Of a stretch of 34,603 nt of DNA, positions 25,128-32,693 are shown piece after piece (the stretch's first letter is position 1; each line of letters begins with the position of its first letter). The DNA is taken from assembly GCA_934351445.1 (NCBI GenBank), contig CAKRIZ010000020.1, forward strand, positions 1-34,603. Reading direction: 5' to 3'. This DNA comes from an uncultured Eubacterium sp. (GTDB lineage Bacteria > Bacillota > Clostridia > Lachnospirales > Lachnospiraceae). The translations under genes were made by a program, and so were the position numbers. The notes beneath the pieces are model-generated. The model was not told the DNA's origin, made no database searches, and saw nothing but the letters and a program-made list of their open reading frames with translations.

Positions 25128-27362
25128 ATGGCAACATACGATACATTAAATAATGAACAATATGAAGCAGTGACAGCGACAGAAGGCGCATTGCTCATTA
25201 TCGCGGGTGCCGGTAGTGGGAAAACCCGTGTCCTGACGCACCGCACTGCATATCTGATCGAGGAAAAGGGTGTCAATCCCTATAATATTATGGCGATTAC
25301 CTTTACGAATAAGGCGGCGGCAGAGATGCGTGAGCGTATCGACCAGATGGTTGGCTTTGGATCGGAGAGTATCTGGGTCACAACGTTTCACTCGACCTGC
25401 GTGAGGATCCTCAGACGGTTTGCTGACCGGATCGGTTTTGATACGAGTTTTACGATCTATGACGCGGATGACCAGAAGCAGGTCATGAAAGAGGTGTGCA
25501 AGCGTCTGGAGATCGATACGAAAATCTATAAAGAGAAGTCCTTCCTGAATGTCATCTCTTCGGCCAAAGATAATCTGACTGATCCGACAGAGTTTGCATT
25601 GAATGCGGCCGGAGATTATGGCAGGCAGCGTCAGGCACAGGTGTACCGTGAATATCAGGCGGTATTGAAGAAAAATAATGCGATGGATTTTGATGACCTG
25701 ATTATGAAGACAGTGGAATTGTTTAAGGCAGATCCAGAGGTGTTGGATTATTATCAGGAACGCTTCAAATACATTATGGTCGATGAGTATCAGGATACGA
25801 ACACGGCCCAGTTTGAGCTTGTACGTCTGCTGGCAGGCAAATATGGCAATCTGTGCGTGGTTGGTGATGATGATCAGTCCATCTATAAATTCCGGGGTGC
25901 CAATATACGCAACATTTTGAATTTCGAGCAGTATTTTCCGAAGGCGAAGGTCATCAAACTGGAGCAGAATTACCGCAGTACACAGAATATTTTGAATGCC
26001 GCAAACAGTGTGATTGCGCACAATGTCGGGCGAAAGGCAAAATCGCTATGGACGGATCAGCCAGCAGGAGAAAAGATTCATTTTAAACAATTTGACACTG
26101 CTTACGAAGAAGCTGATTATGTGGCACGTGATATCGAAAAGCAGGTGCAGGCGGGCGGCAGCTACAGTGACAGTGCCGTGCTGTACCGGACAAATGCGCA
26201 GTCACGTATGTTTGAGGAGCGTTTTATCAATGAAAACATTCCTTATAAGCTGGTCGGTGGTGTGAATTTCTATGCCAGAAAAGAGATCAAGGATCTGTTG
26301 GCCTATTTAAAGACGATCGATAATGCGAAGGATGATCTGGCTGTCAAGCGAATCATCAATATTCCAAAACGTGGCATCGGTGCAACAACGATCAATAAAA
26401 TACAGGCATATGCCGATGAGCATGAGATGAGTTTTTACGATGCAGCAAAGATGGCAGATGAGATCCAGACACTGGGACGTGCAGTAGCCAAGGTACATCC
26501 GTTTGTGACATACATCCAGACGATGCGCAGCAAAGCCGGTTTTTTGCACGTGTCCGAGTTGATCAAAAATATTATAGAGGATACTGGTTATGTGCATGAA
26601 CTGGAACTGGAGGATACACCGGAGGCAGCTGCACGTATTGAAAACATTGATGAACTGGTTTCAAAGGCAGCAGCTTATGAGGAGACAGCAGAAGTGCCGA
26701 CCTTATCAGGATTTCTGGAAGAGGTAGCGCTCGTAGCGGATATCGATGATGTTGTGGAGGGCAGCGATTATGTCGTTCTGATGACATTGCATTCCGCAAA
26801 GGGACTCGAATTCCCCAATGTCTATCTGGCAGGGCTCGAAGACGGATTGTTCCCCAGTTATATGACGATCACGAGTGACAATTCGGAGGAGGAGATGGAA
26901 GAGGAACGCCGGTTGTGCTATGTCGGAATCACCCGTGCAAAGAAACGCCTGACGATTACCAGCGCAAAGATGCGTATGGTGCGTGGGGAGACTATGTTTT
27001 CCAAAGTATCCCGGTTTGTATCCGAGATTCCGGTCGGGCTGCTGAGTGGGACAGTGGCGACCGGAAGGAGTATTCCAAGACCGGAACAGTCACAGCATAC
27101 ATCGCCTTTCGTGAGCAATGCCAAGCAGATCCTGCGTGAAAAACCGGTTATAAAATCCGCAGCAAAGACCTTTGCTACACAGTCAACAGCTCAAATGGAA
27201 CTCTCCTATCAGAATGGCGACCGCGTACATCATATGAAGTTTGGTGACGGAACAGTGCTTGCGATCAATGCAGGCGGCAGAGATTATGAGGTGACGGTGG
27301 ACTTTGACCGTTTTGGAACGAAGAAAATGTTTGCAAGCTTTGCAAAACTAAAAAAAATATAA
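25128..27362 (+). CDS. pcrA: ATP-dependent DNA helicase PcrA (UvrD/Rep family)
   Basis: PcrA is a 3'-5' superfamily 1 helicase used in DNA repair, rolling-circle plasmid replication and removal of RecA or RNA polymerase. The 744-residue length is usual. Motifs in order are the Q motif LNNEQYEAV, Walker A GAGSGKT (27-33), ITFTNKAAAEMRERI, TFHSTCVRILRRF, Walker B VDEYQDTN, VGDDDQSIYKFRGA, LEQNYRST, VLMTLHSAKGLEFPNVYLAG and ERRLCYVGITRAKKRL. The C-terminal tail ends in GDRVHHMKFGDGTVLAI, the PcrA Tudor-like domain that binds RNA polymerase. The ATG at 25128 is preceded by GGGAG. It appears to be transcribed alone. Confidence 0.96.
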   Translation: MATYDTLNNEQYEAVTATEGALLIIAGAGSGKTRVLTHRTAYLIEEKGVNPYNIMAITFTNKAAAEMRERIDQMVGFGSESIWVTTFHSTCVRILRRFADRIGFDTSFTIYDADDQKQVMKEVCKRLEIDTKIYKEKSFLNVISSAKDNLTDPTEFALNAAGDYGRQRQAQVYREYQAVLKKNNAMDFDDLIMKTVELFKADPEVLDYYQERFKYIMVDEYQDTNTAQFELVRLLAGKYGNLCVVGDDDQSIYKFRGANIRNILNFEQYFPKAKVIKLEQNYRSTQNILNAANSVIAHNVGRKAKSLWTDQPAGEKIHFKQFDTAYEEADYVARDIEKQVQAGGSYSDSAVLYRTNAQSRMFEERFINENIPYKLVGGVNFYARKEIKDLLAYLKTIDNAKDDLAVKRIINIPKRGIGATTINKIQAYADEHEMSFYDAAKMADEIQTLGRAVAKVHPFVTYIQTMRSKAGFLHVSELIKNIIEDTGYVHELELEDTPEAAARIENIDELVSKAAAYEETAEVPTLSGFLEEVALVADIDDVVEGSDYVVLMTLHSAKGLEFPNVYLAGLEDGLFPSYMTITSDNSEEEMEEERRLCYVGITRAKKRLTITSAKMRMVRGETMFSKVSRFVSEIPVGLLSGTVATGRSIPRPEQSQHTSPFVSNAKQILREKPVIKSAAKTFATQSTAQMELSYQNGDRVHHMKFGDGTVLAINAGGRDYEVTVDFDRFGTKKMFASFAKLKKI

Positions 27363-27527
27363 AAAAATTCTAAATTGTTAATTTTCTCTATGCGATTTGG
27401 ATAAAATATGTTAGAATAATCAGTAAATAAAACTGTTGTCACGGACGATACCGGCAGCAGACAGAATGTAGATGCGGAGCACGTAAATATGCGCTCCGGA
27501 ATAAAAACAGATAAAGGAGCAGATTGT

Positions 27528-27851
27528 ATGAACAAAATCGAAGAATTACAGAACTTACTTGCAACAAACATCAGCAAAGTATCAGAGCTGATTAATAAAA
27601 AAGAGGAAGAAGAAAAGAAAGGGCCGAAGGCAAAGACTGTATTTGCGATTATCGGTATTATCGTTGTTGTAGCGGCTGCTGCATATGGCTTGTACCGTTT
27701 CTTTGCACCTGATTATTTAGAGGATTTTGAGGACGATCTGGACGATGAGTTTGAGGAAGACTTCTTTGATGATGAAGATACTGCAGAGGAGCCGGCACCG
27801 AAGAAGGAAGAAGAGGCTAAAGATGAGGAAGAGCCTTTTGTAGAAGAGTAA
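27528..27851 (+). CDS. Small single-pass membrane protein with acidic tail
   Basis: The 107-residue protein has a charged N-terminal coil (1-37), one membrane helix (about 38-60, VFAIIGIIVVVAAAAYGLYR) and a very acidic C-terminus dominated by D and E (about 62-107). The start ATG at 27528 has AAAGGAG 8 bases upstream; the in-frame ATG at 27489 lies upstream of that site and within a leader hairpin (27475-27480 paired with 27493-27498). It is closed by a strong terminator. I recognise no named family or function. Similar small acidic-tailed membrane proteins are common in Lachnospiraceae, and the composition alone says nothing about role. Confidence 0.78.
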   Translation: MNKIEELQNLLATNISKVSELINKKEEEEKKGPKAKTVFAIIGIIVVVAAAAYGLYRFFAPDYLEDFEDDLDDEFEEDFFDDEDTAEEPAPKKEEEAKDEEEPFVEE

Positions 27852-27859
27852 GATTTCAG

Positions 27860-27889
27860 AGAGCTTCGCTTTTGGGCGAAGCTCTTTTT
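27860..27889 (+). terminator. Rho-independent terminator
   Basis: A perfect 10-bp stem (AGAGCTTCGC at 27860-27869 with GCGAAGCTCT at 27876-27885) has a 6-base loop and is followed by TTTT. Confidence 0.9.
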
Positions 27890-27918
27890 CATTCATAGGA
27901 AATTCTTTCCTATGAATG
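27890..27918. repeat. Perfect inverted repeat upstream of rlmD
   Basis: CATTCATAGGAAA (27890-27902) and TTTCCTATGAATG (27906-27918) are perfect 13-base arms around a 3-base loop, directly abutting the preceding terminator. The function is unknown; it could be a second hairpin of the leader, an operator or the end of a small repeat. Confidence 0.7.
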
Positions 27919-28006
27919 AAAACACTCCGCAAGGATGCGCATACCGCTCAGGCGTGAAAACCAGAAGGCGAACGTAGTAGAAACGAGATAAGAGGAGAAC
28001 ACTGGG

Positions 28007-29515
28007 ATGAAAAAAGGACAGATCTATGACGGAATTGTGACACAGGTATCTTTTCCAAATAAATGTGAGGTAACTGTAGAAGGCGAAGAAAAAAAGGTAA
28101 TGATCAAAAATGCACTGGTGGGAGAAAAGGTGCGCTTCCGTCTGAGCAAAGTCAGAAAAGGAAAATGCGAGGGCAATCTGCTGGAAGTATTGGAACCGGC
28201 TCCGCAGGAATTGTGCGGAGAGCAGATTTCATGTGTGCATTTTGGCGCATGCGGGGGCTGTACATATCAGCATTTGTCCTATGAGGATCAGTTAGCACTC
28301 AAGAAACAGCAGATCCGGGAACTGCTCGAACCTGTCATCAGTGAAGGAGGGCGGCCATTTGACGAGATATTTGAGGGTATCATGGGCAGTCCGAGACAGT
28401 TTGGCTATCGCAACAAAATGGAGTTTTCTTTTGGAGATACATGCAAAGATGGTGACCTTGCGCTTGGCATGCATAAGCGTGGTAGTTTCTATGATATCGT
28501 GACGGTATCGGAGTGTCAGATTGTCGATGAAGATTTTCGCAAGATACTGACTGCGGCACTCGCTTATTTTTCAGAGAAAAAGATCCCGTATTTTCATAAA
28601 AATACCCATGAAGGATATCTCAGACATCTGCTTGTGCGCAAGGCGGTAAAGACAGGAGAGATTCTGGTGGATCTCGTGACAACGACACAGACTGGCGAGC
28701 CAAGTATCGTATATCGTGCGGAGAGTGGCGAACCGGATCTGGCTGCAACAGCGTTTTATCATACACAGGCACGCATTTTGGGAGATATTATCCACGAGGA
28801 ACAGTTACTGCATGGGTTTGTGCAGGTGCTGACCGCACAGGAACTGGATGGAAAACTGACTGGAATTTTGCATACGCATAATGACAGCGTGGCAGATGTG
28901 GTGAAGGATGAGGGCACAGATGTTTTGTACGGACAGAGTTATTTCTATGAAGAATTATTAGGTCTCCGCTTCCGAATCAGTCCGTTTTCATTTTTCCAGA
29001 CGAATTCACTCGGTGCAGAGGTACTCTATGATGTTGCCAGACAGTATGTAGGAGATCTGCATGGGAACAGCGGCGGTGCAGTCGTCTACGACCTGTATTC
29101 CGGCACTGGTACGATTGCGCAGATTCTCGCTCCTATTGCAAAGAAAGTCATTGGTGTGGAGATTGTCGAAGAAGCGGTCGAAGCAGCAAAAGAAAATGCT
29201 GCACGCAACAAATTATCCAACTGTGAATTTCTCGCCGGTGATGTGCTTAAGGTACTCGATGACATCACGGAAAAACCGGACTTTATTGTCCTCGATCCAC
29301 CGCGCGATGGCATCCATCCTAAGGCGCTCGAAAAGATCATCGCATATGGTGTCGACCGCATGGTCTATATCTCCTGCAAGCCGACCAGCCTTGCCAGAGA
29401 TCTTGAAGTACTGCAGGCAAGGGGCTACCACGTGGAGCGTGTGCGGTGTGTGGATATGTTTCCGGGGACGGTGCATGTGGAGACGGTAGTATTACTAACT
29501 CGGGCAGATTCGTAA
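28007..29515 (+). CDS. rlmD: 23S rRNA (uracil-5-)-methyltransferase RlmD/RumA family, 3' end at an element junction
   Basis: This SAM-dependent enzyme makes 5-methyluridine in 23S rRNA. The 502-residue protein has an N-terminal TRAM RNA-binding domain (about 1-60) and iron-sulfur ligands CVHFGACGGC (Cys76, 82, 85; a fourth in SECQI). SAM motifs are VYDLYSGTGTIAQIL and VLDPPRDGIHP, and the catalytic cysteine is in YISCKPTSLARDL. It ends VHVETVVLLTRADS. In many relatives the protein continues or ends differently after VETVVLL, and these codons are a known ICE integration site, so the last few codons probably come from the inserted element. All catalytic parts are intact. The ATG at 28007 follows AAGAGGAGAA. 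Confidence 0.93.
   Translation: MKKGQIYDGIVTQVSFPNKCEVTVEGEEKKVMIKNALVGEKVRFRLSKVRKGKCEGNLLEVLEPAPQELCGEQISCVHFGACGGCTYQHLSYEDQLALKKQQIRELLEPVISEGGRPFDEIFEGIMGSPRQFGYRNKMEFSFGDTCKDGDLALGMHKRGSFYDIVTVSECQIVDEDFRKILTAALAYFSEKKIPYFHKNTHEGYLRHLLVRKAVKTGEILVDLVTTTQTGEPSIVYRAESGEPDLAATAFYHTQARILGDIIHEEQLLHGFVQVLTAQELDGKLTGILHTHNDSVADVVKDEGTDVLYGQSYFYEELLGLRFRISPFSFFQTNSLGAEVLYDVARQYVGDLHGNSGGAVVYDLYSGTGTIAQILAPIAKKVIGVEIVEEAVEAAKENAARNKLSNCEFLAGDVLKVLDDITEKPDFIVLDPPRDGIHPKALEKIIAYGVDRMVYISCKPTSLARDLEVLQARGYHVERVRCVDMFPGTVHVETVVLLTRADS
29471..29500 (+). other. Probable attachment site (rlmD 3' end, element junction)
   Basis: These bases encode the conserved V-H-V-E-T-V-V-L-L end of RlmD. The corresponding codons of rumA/rlmD are an established target of serine-integrase ICEs in streptococci and other Firmicutes. 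Directly downstream the sequence changes character to low-density, mobile-element genes. The exact core cannot be defined without the other junction. Confidence 0.5.
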
Positions 29516-29695
29516 GAATCCTTGATTTTAGGCACTTTGAGCCACATTTTATGTTTAGTGGTGGTGACCGGAAATCGTATAAAAAGGCGATTTCAGACGG
29601 TGTAAATGTGTCAGTTATTATCGATAGCGAGTCCGGGAACAATTCAAAATAAGTTAACAATTTCATTCATTATACGACAGAAAAGTCATGATTTG

Positions 29696-29737
29696 AGACT
29701 ACTCATTTTCAGAATAGGAGATGGGTAGTCTTTTTTT
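29696..29737 (+). terminator. Rho-independent terminator before the ParB-like gene
   Basis: An 11-bp stem (AGACTACTCAT at 29696-29706 with ATGGGTAGTCT at 29721-29731, one G-T wobble) is followed by a seven-T tract. It would end rlmD transcripts or isolate the element from them. The 180 bases between the rlmD stop and this hairpin hold no recognisable gene. Confidence 0.85.
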
Positions 29738-29761
29738 ATTTCAAAATAAGGAGATGGCAAG

Positions 29762-30711
29762 ATGGAAGAAATCAAGATGGTAAATGTTAATAAGCTTCAT
29801 AATTTCAAAGGACATCCTTTTTGGTAGAGACAAACGCAGAATTATTTGAACTTATGCAGAGCATTGAAAAGGAAGGTGTCATAGTTCCGTTACTGGTAAG
29901 GAAGAATCCATATGGTGATGGATATGAGATGATTTCGGGGCATCGTAGAAGAGAAGCGGCTAAGTGGGCTGGTCTACTGGAAGTTCCGGTGGTGGTAAGA
30001 GAACTTGATGATGATCAGGCTGTTATTGCTATGGTGGACTCCAATCTTCAAAGAGAGCATTTGAAGCCAAGCGAGAAAGCATTCGCTTATAAAATGAAAA
30101 TAGATGCATTGAATCATCAGGGGAAAAAGTGGAATGGCTCTTTGTGTCAAGTTGACACAGAGTATAATCCGACAATCAAACTTCATAGTATAGGACTGGA
30201 AAAAAGAGAGGATGGGTATCAGCTGGTGAATGAAGATACACATGTTCATAGCAGTGATATGTCAGGAGACGTAGTCAGTCGTCAGGTTGGCGAGAGCCGG
30301 AGACAAGTATATAGATATATCAGGTTAACCTATCTCATTCCAAAGCTATTAGATTGGGTGGATCAGGGAAAAATTGCATTCAGTATAGGTGTTGAGCTGT
30401 CGTATTTAACGGAAGATCAACAATATGAGTTATATGCAGTTATGGATTTGGAGCAATGCACGCCTTCTTTATCTCAGGCAAACCGACTTAGAAGAAAGAG
30501 TCAGCAGGGAGAATTTGATATGGACGTGGTTTACTCTATTTTAGAGGAAGAAAAGCCAAATCAGAAAGAACAGATAAAAATAAAGGCAGAGGCACTTAAT
30601 GATTACTTTCCCAAGGATTTTACGCCAAACCAAAAAGTTGATCTGATTAAGAAGCTGGTAAAGGACTGGTATATGAATCAAGAAAAGAGTGAAAAAGCGA
30701 AGGTAAGATAG
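29762..30711 (+). pseudogene. ParB/Spo0J-like partition protein with a 5' frameshift
   Basis: The expected start is the ATG at 29762, with AAGGAG 8 bases upstream. It reads MEEIKMVNVNKLHNFKGHPF and then hits TGG TAG. The rest of the ParB domain continues in the -1 frame from about 29821: VETNAELFELMQS, EGVIVPLLVRK and MISGHRRREAAKWAG (box II). NLQREHLKPSEKAFAYKMK follows, with a helical C-terminal half ending at 30711. The GHPFxV motif is restored if the five-T run at 29818-29822 had six T, so one base was lost there. Either the gene is broken, the base call is wrong, or ribosomes slip on the T-run. In conjugative elements such ParB proteins usually help maintain the excised circle. Confidence 0.8.
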
Positions 30712-31229
30712 AAACACCCATACAGTAAACAAAACACCATTTCAGTCTATAACAAGATGAATGAAAATAGTATATGATTGTCTCAGCTTAAGGGAAGACC
30801 TTTAAGTATGCAATTGAATAATAGTTACAGATAGAGTGAAAATTACGGGGCATTTACCTGGAGGATAGAAATTCACAGTTTTCACATTAGTAGTCTTATG
30901 AATCCAAAAGATGACGGACGAGGAGCTGGAAGGAATATCTGGTAAAAGGATGAAGAATGTTGCGTAAGGATAATAGCCCACAGAGGTCGTAAAAAGACCT
31001 TATCCTCACAATGGCAGAAGAGGAGGAAATTCATTGCACGATGGATGCCGTGAACATCAATAGGATGGCTTATCAGTAACTCCCGGAAGTGAGAACACTT
31101 CTTGGCATACGGGGCGAATGCAAATAACGTATGCATACATGCACCAGATTGGTGCAAGTACGACAGGAGATGTAGCGAGAGAGGAATAGTCGCTACTGTT
31201 TCTGCCAGAATGTAAGAAGGAGGGAGAAG
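30712..31229 (+). other. 518-base gene-free region with multiple hairpins
   Basis: No convincing ORF exists on either strand. Several perfect inverted repeats are visible: AGGATAA (30967-30973) with TTATCCT (31000-31006), enclosing GGTC/GACC; GAAGTG-AGAA-CACTTC (31086-31101); GCATAC (31105-31110) with GTATGC (31129-31134); TGCACCA-GAT-TGGTGCA (31140-31156); and GTAGCGA (31172-31178) with TCGCTAC (31190-31196). GTGAAAA (30836-30842) can also pair with TTTTCAC (30879-30885). None has a T-tract. It could be a structured RNA or leader of the parM operon, a partition (centromere) site, or the remnant of a larger RNA element such as an intron. Confidence 0.6.
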
Positions 31230-31784
31230 ATGGGAGATACCACATTAAAGAATGATGCCGGGAGTACAGATGAGTCGGAAACTGAGATGTATGACGCTCT
31301 GCGTCGTGTGGTTTTTCAGAAACAGAAGTGCAGTCTGAAGGGTGTGGGCAATATCAGCAGAGAGCAGTTTCAGAGCATGGTATTCTGTATCAATTCGGAG
31401 ATTGAGCTGATCAATTCCGTTGTGCCTGAGGACGGCAGGATTGAGTATCTGGATCAGCAGTTTCTCTTACAGATCTTTGACAAGATCAAGTACCGAATGG
31501 AAAGAGAGGCATTCCGAAAAAAGTACGGATGTCTGGACTGCCTCTACTATGAAAAACCGCGACGATGCTTTGAGACGAAGTATTGTCCGTTGGAAGATGG
31601 CGAAGAGCCGAAGAAAACAGAGCAGCTTCCGAAGCCACGTTGCCCGAACGATAGCAAAGGGAATTGCCCTTACGGAAATGAGATCGGGACATGCTTTGGA
31701 TTCTGCTGGCAGGAGATTTTGAATGAGCACAGAGAAAGGAAACGCAGACATGAACAGATCAAGGAGGAAAAAGCAGATGGATAA
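31230..31784 (+). CDS. Cysteine-rich protein of unknown function, conjugative-element type
   Basis: The 184-residue protein has a mixed-charge N-terminal half (about 1-105) and a cysteine-rich C-terminal half. The cysteines are spaced as CLDC, RRC, KYC, PRC, GNC, GTC and GFC, nine in about 65 residues, suggesting zinc or iron-sulfur binding. It has a strong ribosome site (AGAAGGAGGGAG) before the ATG at 31230. Its end overlaps parM by 8 bases, so it is co-translated with the actin-like ATPase. I do not recognise a named family; genes of this kind sit beside parM in conjugative elements. It is a possible regulator or partition accessory protein, by position only. Confidence 0.75.
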   Translation: MGDTTLKNDAGSTDESETEMYDALRRVVFQKQKCSLKGVGNISREQFQSMVFCINSEIELINSVVPEDGRIEYLDQQFLLQIFDKIKYRMEREAFRKKYGCLDCLYYEKPRRCFETKYCPLEDGEEPKKTEQLPKPRCPNDSKGNCPYGNEIGTCFGFCWQEILNEHRERKRRHEQIKEEKADG

Positions 31785-32691
31785 CATAGAAGTAATCGGA
31801 GTAGATCACGGATGGTCCCAGATGAAAACAGTGCACACCATTTTTTCGGCAGGCATCGAAGAAATCCTCTCAGAACCGGCATTTTTCGATGATGTTCTGG
31901 AGTATGAAAACCGTTATTACAAGGTCGGAACCAAGCGGGATGCAGTGATGGACAATAAGACAGTGAATGACGATTATTATTTGCTGACACTTGCATCGAT
32001 TGCGAAGGAGTTGAAGCTGCGTGGAAGCAGAGAAGCAACGATCGTTTTGGCAGTGGGACTTCCAGCAACCAGATACGGAGCTGAAAAGAAACAGTTTGTC
32101 GAGTACCTGTCAAGAAAAAAGGAAGTGATGTTTACTTTTGAGCAGGAGCAGTACCGCATCCGCATTGAAAAGGTGGCTGTTTTTCCGCAGAGCTACGCAG
32201 CGGTGGTTGACCAGATCCCGAGCTTTGGAAAGAAAGTGATCGTAGTGGATATCGGTTCATGGACAATCGATATCTTTCCGATTATTGATAAGAAGCCGGA
32301 CGATGCAAATGCAAACACGATCTCCGAGGGACTAATTCCCTGCATGAGACGGATCAATAAGCACAGCGTGAGGCTTTTCAATGAAAAGATCGACGAGGAT
32401 GTCATCCAGTCTTATATCATGACCCGGCAGGCAGATCTGGATGAAAAACTCGTAGAGATCATGGACAAGGAACTGGTGGATTTCGCAAAGAATCTGTTCA
32501 ATATGCTGCGTGAGGAAGGTTACAGCCTGCAGACGACACAGTTTTACTTCGTAGGCGGCGGAGCAGTTGTCATGAACACGTTCGGAGAGATCGACCAGCG
32601 GAATGTAAAGTACAACTTTGATGTTAACGCAAATGCAAAGGGATTTGAGAAGCTGGCGCGGATCGCGCTGAACCGGAATGCGAGGAAATAA
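31777..32691 (+). CDS. ParM/StbA-type actin-like ATPase
   Basis: The 304-residue protein is of the plasmid segregation actin-like family, which forms filaments to push DNA copies apart. Actin-fold nucleotide motifs are present: phosphate-1 GVDHGWSQMKT near the N-terminus, phosphate-2 VVDIGSWTIDIFP (about 160-172), and the adenosine motif FVGGGAVVMNTF (about 270). The start ATG at 31777 has AGGAGG 9 bases upstream; an in-frame ATG at 31723 lies upstream of that site within the previous gene. The next ORF begins 2 bases after the stop with a ParR-like segment, the standard parM-parR order. In integrated elements this system is thought to stabilise the excised form. Confidence 0.87.
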   Translation: MDNIEVIGVDHGWSQMKTVHTIFSAGIEEILSEPAFFDDVLEYENRYYKVGTKRDAVMDNKTVNDDYYLLTLASIAKELKLRGSREATIVLAVGLPATRYGAEKKQFVEYLSRKKEVMFTFEQEQYRIRIEKVAVFPQSYAAVVDQIPSFGKKVIVVDIGSWTIDIFPIIDKKPDDANANTISEGLIPCMRRINKHSVRLFNEKIDEDVIQSYIMTRQADLDEKLVEIMDKELVDFAKNLFNMLREEGYSLQTTQFYFVGGGAVVMNTFGEIDQRNVKYNFDVNANAKGFEKLARIALNRNARK

Positions 32692-32693
32692 GG

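Noticed and set aside
25146..26021. Long minus-strand ORF (291 codons) opposite pcrA.
   Set aside because: It is a shadow of pcrA, rich in Ile, His and Cys codons, without a ribosome site or a recognisable family.
29571..29594. Hairpin GAAATCG/CGATTTC after rlmD as a terminator.
   Set aside because: No T-tract follows; the better terminator is at 29696-29737.
29446..29652. Small plus-strand ORF across the rlmD end and the following gap.
   Set aside because: Its first part is an out-of-frame reading of rlmD and it has no ribosome site; the tail (RHFEPHFMFSGGDRKSYKK) might be a remnant but cannot be assigned.
30882..31157. Minus-strand ORF of 91 codons in the gene-free region.
   Set aside because: No ribosome site, unusual composition and overlap with the hairpin array; not credible as a gene.
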